A stretch of 47,135 bases of DNA. Source: an uncultured Campylobacterales bacterium (GTDB lineage Bacteria; Campylobacterota; Campylobacteria; Campylobacterales; Sulfurimonadaceae). The stretch is taken from assembly GCA_903885085.1 (NCBI GenBank), contig CAISHH010000131.1, forward strand, positions 1-47,135, given 5' to 3'. Each line of letters opens with the position of its first letter. Positions within the stretch are counted from its first letter, which is position 1. Made by a program: the position numbers and the translations under genes. Positions 1 to 9,451 of the stretch are shown piece by piece. The notes beneath the pieces were generated by a model, which was given only the letters and a program-made list of their open reading frames with translations, searched no databases and was not told the DNA's origin.

Positions 1-675
1 TAAACTTAATAGAGTAAATAAATAGATGTTTTTAGTATTTATCTTATCAAAAAATAGATAAAATAAAATGCCTATGACAAAAAGTCGAAGTTGAGCAGGA
101 AACTGTACTAAGAGTTTTGAGATACCGAAATGATCAACTATAACTAGATAAGAAACTGATAGCATATATAAGGTGAGTAAAAAATAGATACCAAACTTTT
201 TGTAAATGGCGAAAATAAGAGGAACAAACATATAGAAAATCACTTCATTTTTTAAAGTCCATAAACTACCGTTTATTGCATCTACTTGTAAATTACTCAA
301 TGTACTTCCAACAGATGGGGATAAAAAGTTGAGAAATAATATATTTGATATAAAATATTTTATAATTTGCGAAGCGTTTCCACCTGAAAAGTAGATAAAG
401 AAAAGAGTCTGTAAAATTATCAAAATAGCATAAAGTGGGAAAACCCTGAAAAATCGCTTGATATAAAAGTGCTTTTTATTTTGATCATTGTCAAAACTCC
501 AAAATATCAAAAAACCGCTTACGATAAAAAACATGTCTACCGCATAACCGCTTAAATGAAAAATCTGATTTGAAGAATCAAACTGCATCAAGATGTTCCA
601 ATGCGCAAAAAAAACCAATATTGCAAGAGAAAGTCTGACTATATCAAAGTTATTGGCACTACTAATTTGTTTCAA
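1..675 (-). CDS. Acyltransferase-3 family (OafA/YrhL-like) membrane protein, 3' end truncated by window edge
   Basis: Own reverse-strand reading from TTG at 675: LKQISSANNFDIVRLSLAILVFFAHWNILMQFDSSNQIFHLSGYAVDMFFIVSGFLIFWSF..., typical acyltransferase-3 N-terminus with conserved H in the first TM; open to the window edge. Not in the ORF track. Confidence 0.8.
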   Translation of the reverse strand, partial: MKQISSANNFDIVRLSLAILVFFAHWNILMQFDSSNQIFHLSGYAVDMFFIVSGFLIFWSFDNDQNKKHFYIKRFFRVFPLYAILIILQTLFFIYFSGGNASQIIKYFISNILFLNFLSPSVGSTLSNLQVDAINGSLWTLKNEVIFYMFVPLIFAIYKKFGIYFLLTLYMLSVSYLVIVDHFGISKLLVQFPAQLRLFVIGILFYLFFDKINTKNIYLFTLLSL

Positions 676-1429
676 ACTTATTCCTTACATAGCTTCTTGC
701 ATGCTTCACCAAAGAAAAAAGAATTAAAAACGGTAACACAAAAAACAAAATGTTTTTATATTTTGTAGCTTTACAATACATTTTCATCTCACCTTTTCTC
801 ATAGCCCATCTATTTGCACTCAGTCCACCCTCTGTTAATTGTGGTCTACCTAATTTTACAAGTGGCAAATCAAGATAATAAACATCATATTTTAAAGCTA
901 CTCGAAGCCAAAGTTCATGATCTTCAGTGTATCTCATCGTTTCATCAAAAAACTGAAATTTACTTCTTCTAATAATAATACTTGGTGTGACAGCAAAATT
1001 TTTTAGCAACAATCTGTAAAACGTGATTTTGTCAATATTTATGCTCAAGTATTCTTTATCAAAATTGTTAATAAAAGTATATCCATGTCCCAATATATCT
1101 ACTCTTTCATCTTCTAAAATTTTCACTGTAAGTTCCAATTTCTGAGGATGCCATTCATCATCACCGTCTAAAAAAGCAACATACTCACCAATCGAATTTT
1201 TGACACCTTTGTTTCTTGCAGATGATGGACCACTATTTTGCTGATAAATATATTTATGTTTTATATTTTTATCTTTAAAAAAAATTTCAATGACACTTTT
1301 TGTATTATCACTACTTCCATCATCAACTATAATTATTTCATAATCTTTGTATGTTTGATTGACTACTGATTCTAAGACTTTACGAATTGTTGCTTGTGAA
1401 TTAAAGCAAGGAATGACTATTGAAACCAT
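662..1429 (-). CDS. GT2 family glycosyltransferase
   Basis: MVSIVIPCFNSQATIRKVLESVVNQTYKDYEIIIVDDGSSDNT...FLDGDDEW; GT-A family 2 signature. Confidence 0.92.
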   Translation of the reverse strand: MVSIVIPCFNSQATIRKVLESVVNQTYKDYEIIIVDDGSSDNTKSVIEIFFKDKNIKHKYIYQQNSGPSSARNKGVKNSIGEYVAFLDGDDEWHPQKLELTVKILEDERVDILGHGYTFINNFDKEYLSINIDKITFYRLLLKNFAVTPSIIIRRSKFQFFDETMRYTEDHELWLRVALKYDVYYLDLPLVKLGRPQLTEGGLSANRWAMRKGEMKMYCKATKYKNILFFVLPFLILFSLVKHARSYVRNKFETN

Positions 1430-2352
1430 TAGTTTAAGATTTTCCTGATAAACAATTTTACGACTAGAACCATAGTATTTATATAAACAAAAACGGGATT
1501 GACGCCATGTACTAGCAACAACTTGTGATTTTCAAGATAGGATCTCATTCCACCGCTTTGTCCACCAAGCCTAAACACTCCAGTCGAAAAATCTAATTTA
1601 ACAAATTGAATATTATTTTTTACTAAACGTAATGTAAAATCATAATCCGCACTCAATTTATATCTTGTATTATACAAACCCAACTTTTCATACACCTCTT
1701 TTTTCACAAACATTGTAGGATGTAAAAATGGCATATGTCTAAATAATTTATATTTTATATTATCTATACCTATCGATTTTGCTGTATCAAAAACCTTGCC
1801 ATCTTCATCAGCCAAGTCTAATTGTCCGAATGTAAACATAGCATCAGTATCTGAAAAAAACTTTGCTACATTCTGTAAAGTATCCCTATAAATAAAATCA
1901 TCTGCATTGACAATACCAATAATGTCGCCACTACACAAAGTCACGCCTTTATTCATAGCATCATAAATTCCGCTATCTTTTTCACTCACCCAGTAATCAA
2001 TCTTCTCTTCATACTTTTTGATGATATCTAAAGTTCCATCTGTCGAACCGCCGTCGATGATGATGTATTCTACATTGTCGTAGGTTTGGTTTATAACGCT
2101 TTGTATGGTTTCTTCGAGATACTTTTCGCCATTGTAAACGACTGTAATAATTGAGATAAGAGGTTTGTCTTCATAGCTTTTTTTGAAATAACTTTTTGTT
2201 CTTAATCCACCCTCGCCTTTTCGCTCTTTATGGTTCGGTAGAAATAAAATAGTTTCAAATTTATCCTCTGGTTTATTTTTGATAATTGGTTCTTCTTGTG
2301 TCAATAGTCTTATGGTGCTGAAGTTTTTATCTAAACATCTTGTGTCAGTCAT
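1429..2352 (-). CDS. GT2 family glycosyltransferase with ~65 aa N-terminal extension
   Basis: PLISIITVVYNGEKYLEETIQSVINQTYDNVEYIIIDGGSTDGT motif. Confidence 0.9.
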   Translation of the reverse strand: MTDTRCLDKNFSTIRLLTQEEPIIKNKPEDKFETILFLPNHKERKGEGGLRTKSYFKKSYEDKPLISIITVVYNGEKYLEETIQSVINQTYDNVEYIIIDGGSTDGTLDIIKKYEEKIDYWVSEKDSGIYDAMNKGVTLCSGDIIGIVNADDFIYRDTLQNVAKFFSDTDAMFTFGQLDLADEDGKVFDTAKSIGIDNIKYKLFRHMPFLHPTMFVKKEVYEKLGLYNTRYKLSADYDFTLRLVKNNIQFVKLDFSTGVFRLGGQSGGMRSYLENHKLLLVHGVNPVFVYINTMVLVVKLFIRKILN

Positions 2353-3497
2353 CCTAAAACCTTGCTAATTTTTTCTTTTACAAATTCTACATTTATCTCA
2401 TTTATATCCAAATTACTTCCATAACCATAACTATTGCTAAGTTTTTTATAATCATCCAAATCTGTTTCAATTTTAGGATGATAAATCACATGATAATTTT
2501 CACTCACATTTTTTGGATATGGGGTAAAGCGTCCATAGTGATTTCCGTTAGAGATGACAAATACATTTGTCATCTCTAATGCAACTGCTAAATGAGGCGC
2601 ACTCGTCTCATTTGCTATCATCAGATTTCCGTTATAGATGACATAAAGTAAGTCAATTAAAGACGTTTTACCAACCAAATCAATATACTCGCCACTAAAA
2701 TATTTTCTAAATTTAAAAGCATCATCAGTATCACTTGAAGCACCACACAAAACTATCTCATAGCCATACTTTTCTTTGAGATATTCACCAACTTTGGTAA
2801 ACCCTTCAATATTCCATTTCCTATAGCTTTCGCTCGCACCAATGAAAAGTATCGCATATTTTTTTGGCAATTCAAAAGATAATTTTTTTTCTTTTAAATC
2901 AATATATGGTTGAATAATATCAAGCCTTACATGTAAGAGATTTTCAAAAAATTCTTTGTTTCTACTAAACTCAAACATTAAATCATTTTTTGCATCTACT
3001 AGCTTTGTATAATATTTATCACTGATATTTTTTTGCCAAACTCTTATATTTGAAAAATCTCCAACACTTCCTATCTTTTCATTTGCATGTATAAGTTTTA
3101 CAATAGCATCAGCATAAGAAAACTCTCGACTATATACAGAACTTATAACAACTTCATATCCACATGCCGTAATCTCTTTGAGCTTTTTATATCTATAAAG
3201 AAAATCTTTATGAAACTTATTTCTATCAAGCCAAATAAATTCATCTACAAACTCACTGTCAAGTTCTTTTGATAAGCTTTTCCAAGCATTGTTTCCAAGC
3301 AATGTGATTTTATAATCTCTATACTTTTCACTTTTTTTAAGTACTTCTATAAAGTTTCTAAAAAGTATATAATCTCCAATCGCATCAAAACGAATTATCA
3401 TAAGAGATTTTTGTTGTATCTCCTTTGATGGTTTTATAGTTAAATCTATACAATAGAAAATTATAAATTTTATTAGTGTTTTTAATTTTGGAAACAA
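2349..3497 (-). CDS. GT9 (ADP-heptose:LPS heptosyltransferase-like) glycosyltransferase
   Basis: MIIRFDAIGDYILFRNF... and NGNLMIANETSAPHLAVAL, typical of GT9 family. Confidence 0.8.
   Translation of the reverse strand: MFPKLKTLIKFIIFYCIDLTIKPSKEIQQKSLMIIRFDAIGDYILFRNFIEVLKKSEKYRDYKITLLGNNAWKSLSKELDSEFVDEFIWLDRNKFHKDFLYRYKKLKEITACGYEVVISSVYSREFSYADAIVKLIHANEKIGSVGDFSNIRVWQKNISDKYYTKLVDAKNDLMFEFSRNKEFFENLLHVRLDIIQPYIDLKEKKLSFELPKKYAILFIGASESYRKWNIEGFTKVGEYLKEKYGYEIVLCGASSDTDDAFKFRKYFSGEYIDLVGKTSLIDLLYVIYNGNLMIANETSAPHLAVALEMTNVFVISNGNHYGRFTPYPKNVSENYHVIYHPKIETDLDDYKKLSNSYGYGSNLDINEINVEFVKEKISKVLG
2927..2936. repeat. TTACATGTAA palindrome (first of 16 exact copies; others start at 9609, 10794, 11047, 12006, 16258, 18862, 22099, 22216, 27728, 33728, 35958, 36545, 39358, 42325, 43367)
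   Basis: Exact 10-bp palindrome located by eye; 13 copies intragenic, 3 intergenic. Confidence 0.9.
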
Positions 3498-3498
3498 C

Positions 3499-4269
3499 TT
3501 AAAACACCTTCAGCTTAAGATTTAAATAATCATCCCAAGTTTTACTTTTTAATTGTTTCTGTAATATCTTATGCAAACCAAATTTACTAAACTTTAAAAT
3601 TCTTAACTTAAAGTTTGATATTTTTTTCTCTGAAAGAATATGTAAATTACCATTACTTAAATAGTAAAGATTATATTTTTTAGCAATGAATCTAAATGTT
3701 TTTTTAGAATAAAAAGAAATATGCTGTCCATGATCAAGACCGTAATACCACCAATCTTGCGGTTTTGGAATAGAGTCTGGCAAAAGTTCAGTAGATAAAA
3801 TAATGTTCTTAGAAATTGTCAATAATTTTTCTATTTCATCAAGTGGATTTACAAAATGCTCAAAACTTTCAAAAGTCGTCACAGCTTCGTACTTTTCCCC
3901 ATTTTGATATTCAAACCCTCTTGCAAAAAGATTTGTTGTAAACTTATCATCCCAATAAAAATCAAAACCGATATCTCGCATAAGACGGACAAATACACCA
4001 TATCCACCGGCATAATCCAAGTACTTTGCCTTTTTATCAAAAAATAGACTTAAAAGAATAGTAAGTTTTTTAGACAACAGAAGATTTCTTTGCATATAAC
4101 CAGTATCAGAAACATTTATAGACTCGCCATAAGCTTCTTCTAGCCAAAATGGTTCTTCAGTTTGTAAAAAGCCACAGTGTTCGCAGTGATAGTACTTTAT
4201 TTCATATTTATTCAAAATCTTTGCAGTAAATATTGATTCATTATCACTCTTACAGATTTTACATTTCAT
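3499..4269 (-). CDS. Class I SAM-dependent methyltransferase with N-terminal Cys4 zinc-binding motif
   Basis: CKICKSDN...YYHCEHCGF then YLDYAGGYGVFVRLMRDIGFDFYWDDKF and TTFESFEHFVNP. Confidence 0.8.
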   Translation of the reverse strand: MKCKICKSDNESIFTAKILNKYEIKYYHCEHCGFLQTEEPFWLEEAYGESINVSDTGYMQRNLLLSKKLTILLSLFFDKKAKYLDYAGGYGVFVRLMRDIGFDFYWDDKFTTNLFARGFEYQNGEKYEAVTTFESFEHFVNPLDEIEKLLTISKNIILSTELLPDSIPKPQDWWYYGLDHGQHISFYSKKTFRFIAKKYNLYYLSNGNLHILSEKKISNFKLRILKFSKFGLHKILQKQLKSKTWDDYLNLKLKVF

Positions 4270-5194
4270 TCATCAATCTCTTTATTTTACTCGTAATTCT
4301 CTCAAAAATTGATTTCTGATTAAACATCAATTTTGATGTAAAACAATCCGCCTCATAGTTTTGATGTATCTCTAAAGGATAATTTTTTAAAATGATTTCA
4401 TGAACTTCTAAATTAGCAAATTCACTTTCATTCGTTGTATGTGTTGCATCTTCTCCAAATCCAACATTTGAAATAAGATTAAGATTTGGCAAAATTGTAA
4501 GTTGTTTATTATGCCATAAAGTAAATGTCCATTGATAGTCCCAAGTATCAATAGCTTTTTCTTTCATTTTTTTAAAAACATTAATCCAGTATTTTCTTGT
4601 ATTATCTTTTTGAATTACTTCTTCAATAAATACACTATCGCTAATTGTATTTAGTTCCACATCATAATTTTTCCACCTATTAGCCCAACTTGCCCATCCC
4701 CAGACATGATTATAAATAGAAAAATAATAATCTTCCTCAGCTCTCTTAATTCCTTTTTGAAAGTTATCACCACTAATCTGTCCAATCCTCATATCATCCT
4801 TATACCTTTCCAACAACTCCTCACAAAACCAAAAAAAGCTCTGACTTGGCAAACAATCATCTTCTAGTATAATTCCCATCTCCTCATTTTCAAAAAACCA
4901 TGTGATAGCTCCACTTACGGCATATTTACATCCGAGATTTTGCTCACGAAAGAGCGTTTTAACTTCACACTCCCAGTCTATGTTTGACATAACATAGTCA
5001 CGTACAGCGTTTACTTTCTCCGCCTCGCCATCTTTACTTTTTCTTGCTCCATCTGCTGCAATGTAGAGTCTTGGTGGTTTCGCTTGTCGTATCGCTTCAA
5101 AGACTTGTTTTGTTGTATCAAGACGGTTAAATACCAAAAACAATACTGCTGTGTTTAACGGATGTGGTGGTGTAAATATTTTATCTATCTTCAT
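4259..5194 (-). CDS. GT-A glycosyltransferase (GNT-I/hemolysin HlpA-like family)
   Basis: VLFLVFNRLDTTKQVFEAIRQAKPPRLYIAADGAR...GIILEDDCLPSQSFFWFCEELL. Confidence 0.8.
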   Translation of the reverse strand: MKIDKIFTPPHPLNTAVLFLVFNRLDTTKQVFEAIRQAKPPRLYIAADGARKSKDGEAEKVNAVRDYVMSNIDWECEVKTLFREQNLGCKYAVSGAITWFFENEEMGIILEDDCLPSQSFFWFCEELLERYKDDMRIGQISGDNFQKGIKRAEEDYYFSIYNHVWGWASWANRWKNYDVELNTISDSVFIEEVIQKDNTRKYWINVFKKMKEKAIDTWDYQWTFTLWHNKQLTILPNLNLISNVGFGEDATHTTNESEFANLEVHEIILKNYPLEIHQNYEADCFTSKLMFNQKSIFERITSKIKRLMNEM

Positions 5195-6044
5195 GTTCTA
5201 CCTCAATTATTTCAGCCCATTCTGGTTGAATATCTATATGTGATTCAATTTTACTTTTCCAGCCATACCAATACCTTGGAAAAATAACTTTTTTTCTATT
5301 TTTCATCATATACGCTCCCCACCACGAAAAGCTACTATTTGAGACTATTCCGTATTCACATAAACTCATTATTGCTAAATCCGCAGCCATACTATTGTTT
5401 GAAATTATTTTATTTTTAATATTTTGGAAACAACATTCTACAAAAGAAACATCATCAGATAAAAATATAAAAAAAGGATTTTCTATGTTACAAATAATCT
5501 TTCCCATAGCTTTGTCAAAATAACTTTTTGGTAAATCAATACCTTGTAAACCTAAATAAGATTCAAAGATATAATCACCTCTTCTTACATGTACAAATAT
5601 TGTTGTAAATCCATCTGGAATTTGAGATAAAAAAGATTTTGCTTCTTCTAAATATTTATTTTTAATTTGAAAGTCAACTTTAGTTTCATCAAAGAACTTT
5701 TCAGATTGAAAAAAATTTGTTTCGACCAATGTTATAGGTAATAATCCTTTTATATTTGAAAAGGTCGATAACATCGAAGTAGAATTGTAATCCTGAATAA
5801 TATAAGAAATGATTTTAAATCGCACACAAAACATCAAAGAAGGTTTTAAAAACTTTCGGATAAAAAACTTCCAAGATTTCCCCAATGACAAATGTCTAAA
5901 ATTTATATTATCAATATCAAACCTATCTACAAACTGCTCCATATTGGCAGTGACAATTTGTTCACCATCTTTTGCAATCGTATTTAAAAAGGCATACTGA
6001 AAAAGCTGATTACCAAGCCTGCCATCGGATAAAAATAGGATCAT
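5181..6044 (-). CDS. Alpha-1,2-fucosyltransferase-like GT11 family protein
   Basis: GRLGNQLFQYAF N-terminus and FVHVRRGDYI donor-binding motif; SNSSFSWWGAYM. Confidence 0.9.
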   Translation of the reverse strand: MILFLSDGRLGNQLFQYAFLNTIAKDGEQIVTANMEQFVDRFDIDNINFRHLSLGKSWKFFIRKFLKPSLMFCVRFKIISYIIQDYNSTSMLSTFSNIKGLLPITLVETNFFQSEKFFDETKVDFQIKNKYLEEAKSFLSQIPDGFTTIFVHVRRGDYIFESYLGLQGIDLPKSYFDKAMGKIICNIENPFFIFLSDDVSFVECCFQNIKNKIISNNSMAADLAIMSLCEYGIVSNSSFSWWGAYMMKNRKKVIFPRYWYGWKSKIESHIDIQPEWAEIIEVEHEDR

Positions 6045-6046
6045 TT

Positions 6047-6820
6047 TTAGTTATCCAATTTTTTTAACATATAAAGCCCTGTTCCGAAACCTTTTGAGCT
6101 ATCGTATTTATCATACATCTTTGTACCATAATGATATTTCTCATCTAAAATTTCAAAACCACTAAAAAGTTCTAAAATATAGTCTCTTGTGAACGCTCTA
6201 TGAGCATTAAAATAAATTTTATTTTCATTGTCAATGGGTACACTAAATAAGATCACTCCATCTGTTTTCAGAACCCTACCCAGTTCTTTTATTGCCTTTT
6301 CACTTCCAAATGGATCAAGAGGATCTCCATATCTTCCGAGTCCTATATGCTCTACCACACATAAAGAAGATAATGTTTCAATTGAATTATCTTCAAATGG
6401 AAGTTCAAGAATAGAACCCTTTTGAAAAAATAGATTTGGTAATTCAAGTTCGATTGGACGTATATCTACCATAGTAATTGGCACAAATTGAGATAATATT
6501 CCAATAGTCTTAGCAGAACTTCCAATATCATAATGATGATTTGGTTTTAAATCAAAAATGTGTTTAGCTGCCCAACTATCTTGAAAAAAATATGTTGGTT
6601 CAAGAGGCGTATAACTAAGATTGTCAAAAAGGCAAGGATAATATTCTACATTTTTGAATTGTGGATTTTCACCTAATTTTTTCAAACTCTTCAATTGATT
6701 AAAAAACCATGAAAATTGTTTTATCAAAAAAAATGGTTGAAATTTAAAAAAAGCATCTACCGTTTTTAGCAAAAAATATAGATTCCGTATCAACTGATTT
6801 TTCTTGAATTTATCTCGCAT
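6047..6820 (-). CDS. SAM-dependent methyltransferase-like protein of glycan cluster (DUF268-like)
   Basis: HYDIGSSAKTIGILSQFVPITMVDIRPIELELPNLFFQKGSILELPFEDNSIETLSSLCVVEHIGLGRYGDPLDPFG. Confidence 0.75.
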   Translation of the reverse strand: MRDKFKKNQLIRNLYFLLKTVDAFFKFQPFFLIKQFSWFFNQLKSLKKLGENPQFKNVEYYPCLFDNLSYTPLEPTYFFQDSWAAKHIFDLKPNHHYDIGSSAKTIGILSQFVPITMVDIRPIELELPNLFFQKGSILELPFEDNSIETLSSLCVVEHIGLGRYGDPLDPFGSEKAIKELGRVLKTDGVILFSVPIDNENKIYFNAHRAFTRDYILELFSGFEILDEKYHYGTKMYDKYDSSKGFGTGLYMLKKLDN

Positions 6821-8153
6821 TTTGATGTCCTATATTTATTTTATAAAAAGTCAACATTCCTATGAGTTGAAGTTTTACATTTTCTCTTGTCTTCGCATAT
6901 ATAAAGTCAATCAAAAATGTAGTGACAAAGAAGGAAATTATTGTTGCAACAATAGCACCTTTACTATAATAACGTGGGATTAAATAATAATTTAATCCCA
7001 CATTGATTATAGCGCCAAAGGTCATAGTGATCAAAGAAAATTTAAAAAGATTTTCAATATTAATAAAAGATCCTCTTGCCACTCCCGTATTGGTAAAAAA
7101 TAATCTGATAGCCATCAAAGAGAATAAAACACTTGCTGGTTGATAAGCGATACCATAAAGTAAAACTACAATACGTTCAGAAAATAAGAATATTGGCACG
7201 AAAGTTATTACAAATAATAAAAAGCTCATACGATAATAATTCAAAAACCTTTCTCTGTATAGTAATTCTGAATGTTTTTTTGCATTCACAAGTGCTGGAA
7301 AAATCGAACTATTAAGTAACATAGGAATAAATCCAAAGGTTTCAATTAATCTTAATGCCACACTATAATATCCAACTTCCTTACTACCGATCATCTCTTG
7401 AAGCATGACTTGATCAATTCTTGCTTGTATCATTAAAACTGTTCCACTCAATATGAGTGGCCATGAATCTTTTAAAAGTGAAGAAGCTATAGCTCTATTA
7501 AAAGTCAAATGCTTAACAGCAAATTTTGAATTTTTCAAAAAGAAATACATAAATCCTAAGGCCAACACAACACTATCAAAAACTATCGTCCATGCAAAAG
7601 CTGTGAGCGAAGCGTGGTTTAGTATCAAAATCACTTTTACTATACTTGAAAGCAGTAAGCTGATAACATTTGCAAAGACGATATATTTACCCATAACTTT
7701 GCTTTGAAAGTACATATCTACGACATTAAAACTTTGAAATATTGTCGCACTGGCGATGATGAAAACTAAGGTATTTGTATAACTGTCATTTGAAGTAAAA
7801 TTTACCGCAATAGCTAAGATAACAAGCACTCCAAATGCACCCAAAAGTTTAAGCCAAAAAGCTGTTCCTATGAGTTCATCTCTTCTGCTCTCATCTTTTA
7901 CGAGTTCACGGATGACAATGCCATCAAGTCCAAGTGTTGCAAAAGCGATAAAAAGCCCCACAAAGCTTTGAGCATAAGAGAAAAGTCCAAATTGCTCAGG
8001 GCCAAGATAGCGAGCCACCCAAACACCAACAAAAAGCCCCACTATCATGCGAAGGATTTTCTCACCAAAAAGCCATGAAGTATTTTTAAAGTATTTCATA
8101 AAACCTTCATGGTTTTGGAGTGAGTTGATTTTTGATTTTGCTTTGTTTATCAA
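6810..8153 (-). CDS. Wzx-type polysaccharide flippase
   Basis: 447 aa polytopic; NTSWLFGEKILRMIVGLFVGVWVARYLGPEQFGLFSYAQSFVGLF, typical of Wzx/polysaccharide biosynthesis family. Confidence 0.92.
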   Translation of the reverse strand: MINKAKSKINSLQNHEGFMKYFKNTSWLFGEKILRMIVGLFVGVWVARYLGPEQFGLFSYAQSFVGLFIAFATLGLDGIVIRELVKDESRRDELIGTAFWLKLLGAFGVLVILAIAVNFTSNDSYTNTLVFIIASATIFQSFNVVDMYFQSKVMGKYIVFANVISLLLSSIVKVILILNHASLTAFAWTIVFDSVVLALGFMYFFLKNSKFAVKHLTFNRAIASSLLKDSWPLILSGTVLMIQARIDQVMLQEMIGSKEVGYYSVALRLIETFGFIPMLLNSSIFPALVNAKKHSELLYRERFLNYYRMSFLLFVITFVPIFLFSERIVVLLYGIAYQPASVLFSLMAIRLFFTNTGVARGSFINIENLFKFSLITMTFGAIINVGLNYYLIPRYYSKGAIVATIISFFVTTFLIDFIYAKTRENVKLQLIGMLTFYKINIGHQNAR

Positions 8154-8156
8154 AAT

Positions 8157-9359
8157 TTATTTACTCAATACTTCAAACTTCTCTAACTCGTCGAGTTTTT
8201 CCCATGGATAATCAGACTGCCCAACTTGTCCGCGACTTGCTACATCTGCGTATAAAAATGTCTCTGCGCTTGGCTGATCTAGATTAAACTTTTTCGTTAT
8301 CCAGTTTGGAGTAAGTGAGAAATTTTCGCTTACAAAACTTGAGAGTTTATCATCATCGAGAGCGTCTATGACTGTTCCGTAACTATCTACGGAGACAGAA
8401 GTCGGTTTGGCTACACCTATTGCATATGAGAGTTGTACTGTTACTTTTTTTGCTAGTCCTGCTGCGACGATGTGTTTTGCTATCCATCTTCCTGCGTAGA
8501 GTCCACTTCTATCTACTTTAGTATAGTCTTTAGAGCTTTGTGCACCACCACCTATGGGTGCATAACCTCCAAAGCTATCAACTATGAGTTTTCTTCCAGT
8601 AAGTCCACTATCATGAAGTGGTCCGTGATTTACATATCTTCCTGTAGGGTTTAAATGGATTATGGTATCTTTTGGATCATATAAGTTTGTTGGTAACCCT
8701 GCGTCATCTATAAGACCTTGGAGAAGTTCTCGCACCTCTATTATGTCCATACTCTCCACGCTTGGAGCACTCACGACGATGGTATGTATCTTTTGAGGCA
8801 AACAGTTCTCAAAGTTCTCTTTTGTGCCGTAGTCCATAGTCACTTGTGTTTTTATATCTACGCCAAGTTTATGGCTATGGCCTAGTGCATAGTGGTAAAC
8901 TTTATCACAGATGACTCTTGCATACGTAATGGCTGCTGGCATATAGTCAGCAGTCTCATTCGATGCAAAACCAAACATGATGCCTTGATCTCCCGCACCT
9001 GTTTCGCCATCTTCTTGATCTACACCTTGATTGATGTCTGGTGATTGTTGATTTAAGAGAACTTGTACTTTTACAGTATCAGGAGTCAGTGTTTGAGAAG
9101 GGTTAAAACCTGATTTTCCATCGTATCCTATTTTTATGAGGGCATCTTTTACTATCTTGACATAGTCATTATGAGAAAGGTTGGCTTTACTTGTAACTTC
9201 ACCGCCAATAACTACATGTTGCCCCGCCACGAATACTTCACTCGCAACTCTTGATCTGCTATCTGCAATTATTAGCTTATCGACTATGCTATCTGCAATA
9301 ATATCCGCACACTTGTCAGGATGCCCTGGACTAACAACTTCACTTGTAAATAAATACAT
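8157..9359 (-). CDS. metK: S-adenosylmethionine synthetase
   Basis: FTSEVVSPGHPDKCADIIADSIVD; GAGDQGIMFGFA; GGGAQSSKDYTKVDRSGLYAGRWIAKHIVAAGLA. Confidence 0.97.
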   Translation of the reverse strand: MYLFTSEVVSPGHPDKCADIIADSIVDKLIIADSRSRVASEVFVAGQHVVIGGEVTSKANLSHNDYVKIVKDALIKIGYDGKSGFNPSQTLTPDTVKVQVLLNQQSPDINQGVDQEDGETGAGDQGIMFGFASNETADYMPAAITYARVICDKVYHYALGHSHKLGVDIKTQVTMDYGTKENFENCLPQKIHTIVVSAPSVESMDIIEVRELLQGLIDDAGLPTNLYDPKDTIIHLNPTGRYVNHGPLHDSGLTGRKLIVDSFGGYAPIGGGAQSSKDYTKVDRSGLYAGRWIAKHIVAAGLAKKVTVQLSYAIGVAKPTSVSVDSYGTVIDALDDDKLSSFVSENFSLTPNWITKKFNLDQPSAETFLYADVASRGQVGQSDYPWEKLDELEKFEVLSK

Positions 9360-9451
9360 TTATATTTCTCCTAATAATTTTTCATCTAAAATAAATTTAT
9401 TAACATTTTCTTTAGGACAAGACATCAAGTCAAAAACTAAGTCTATCAATG

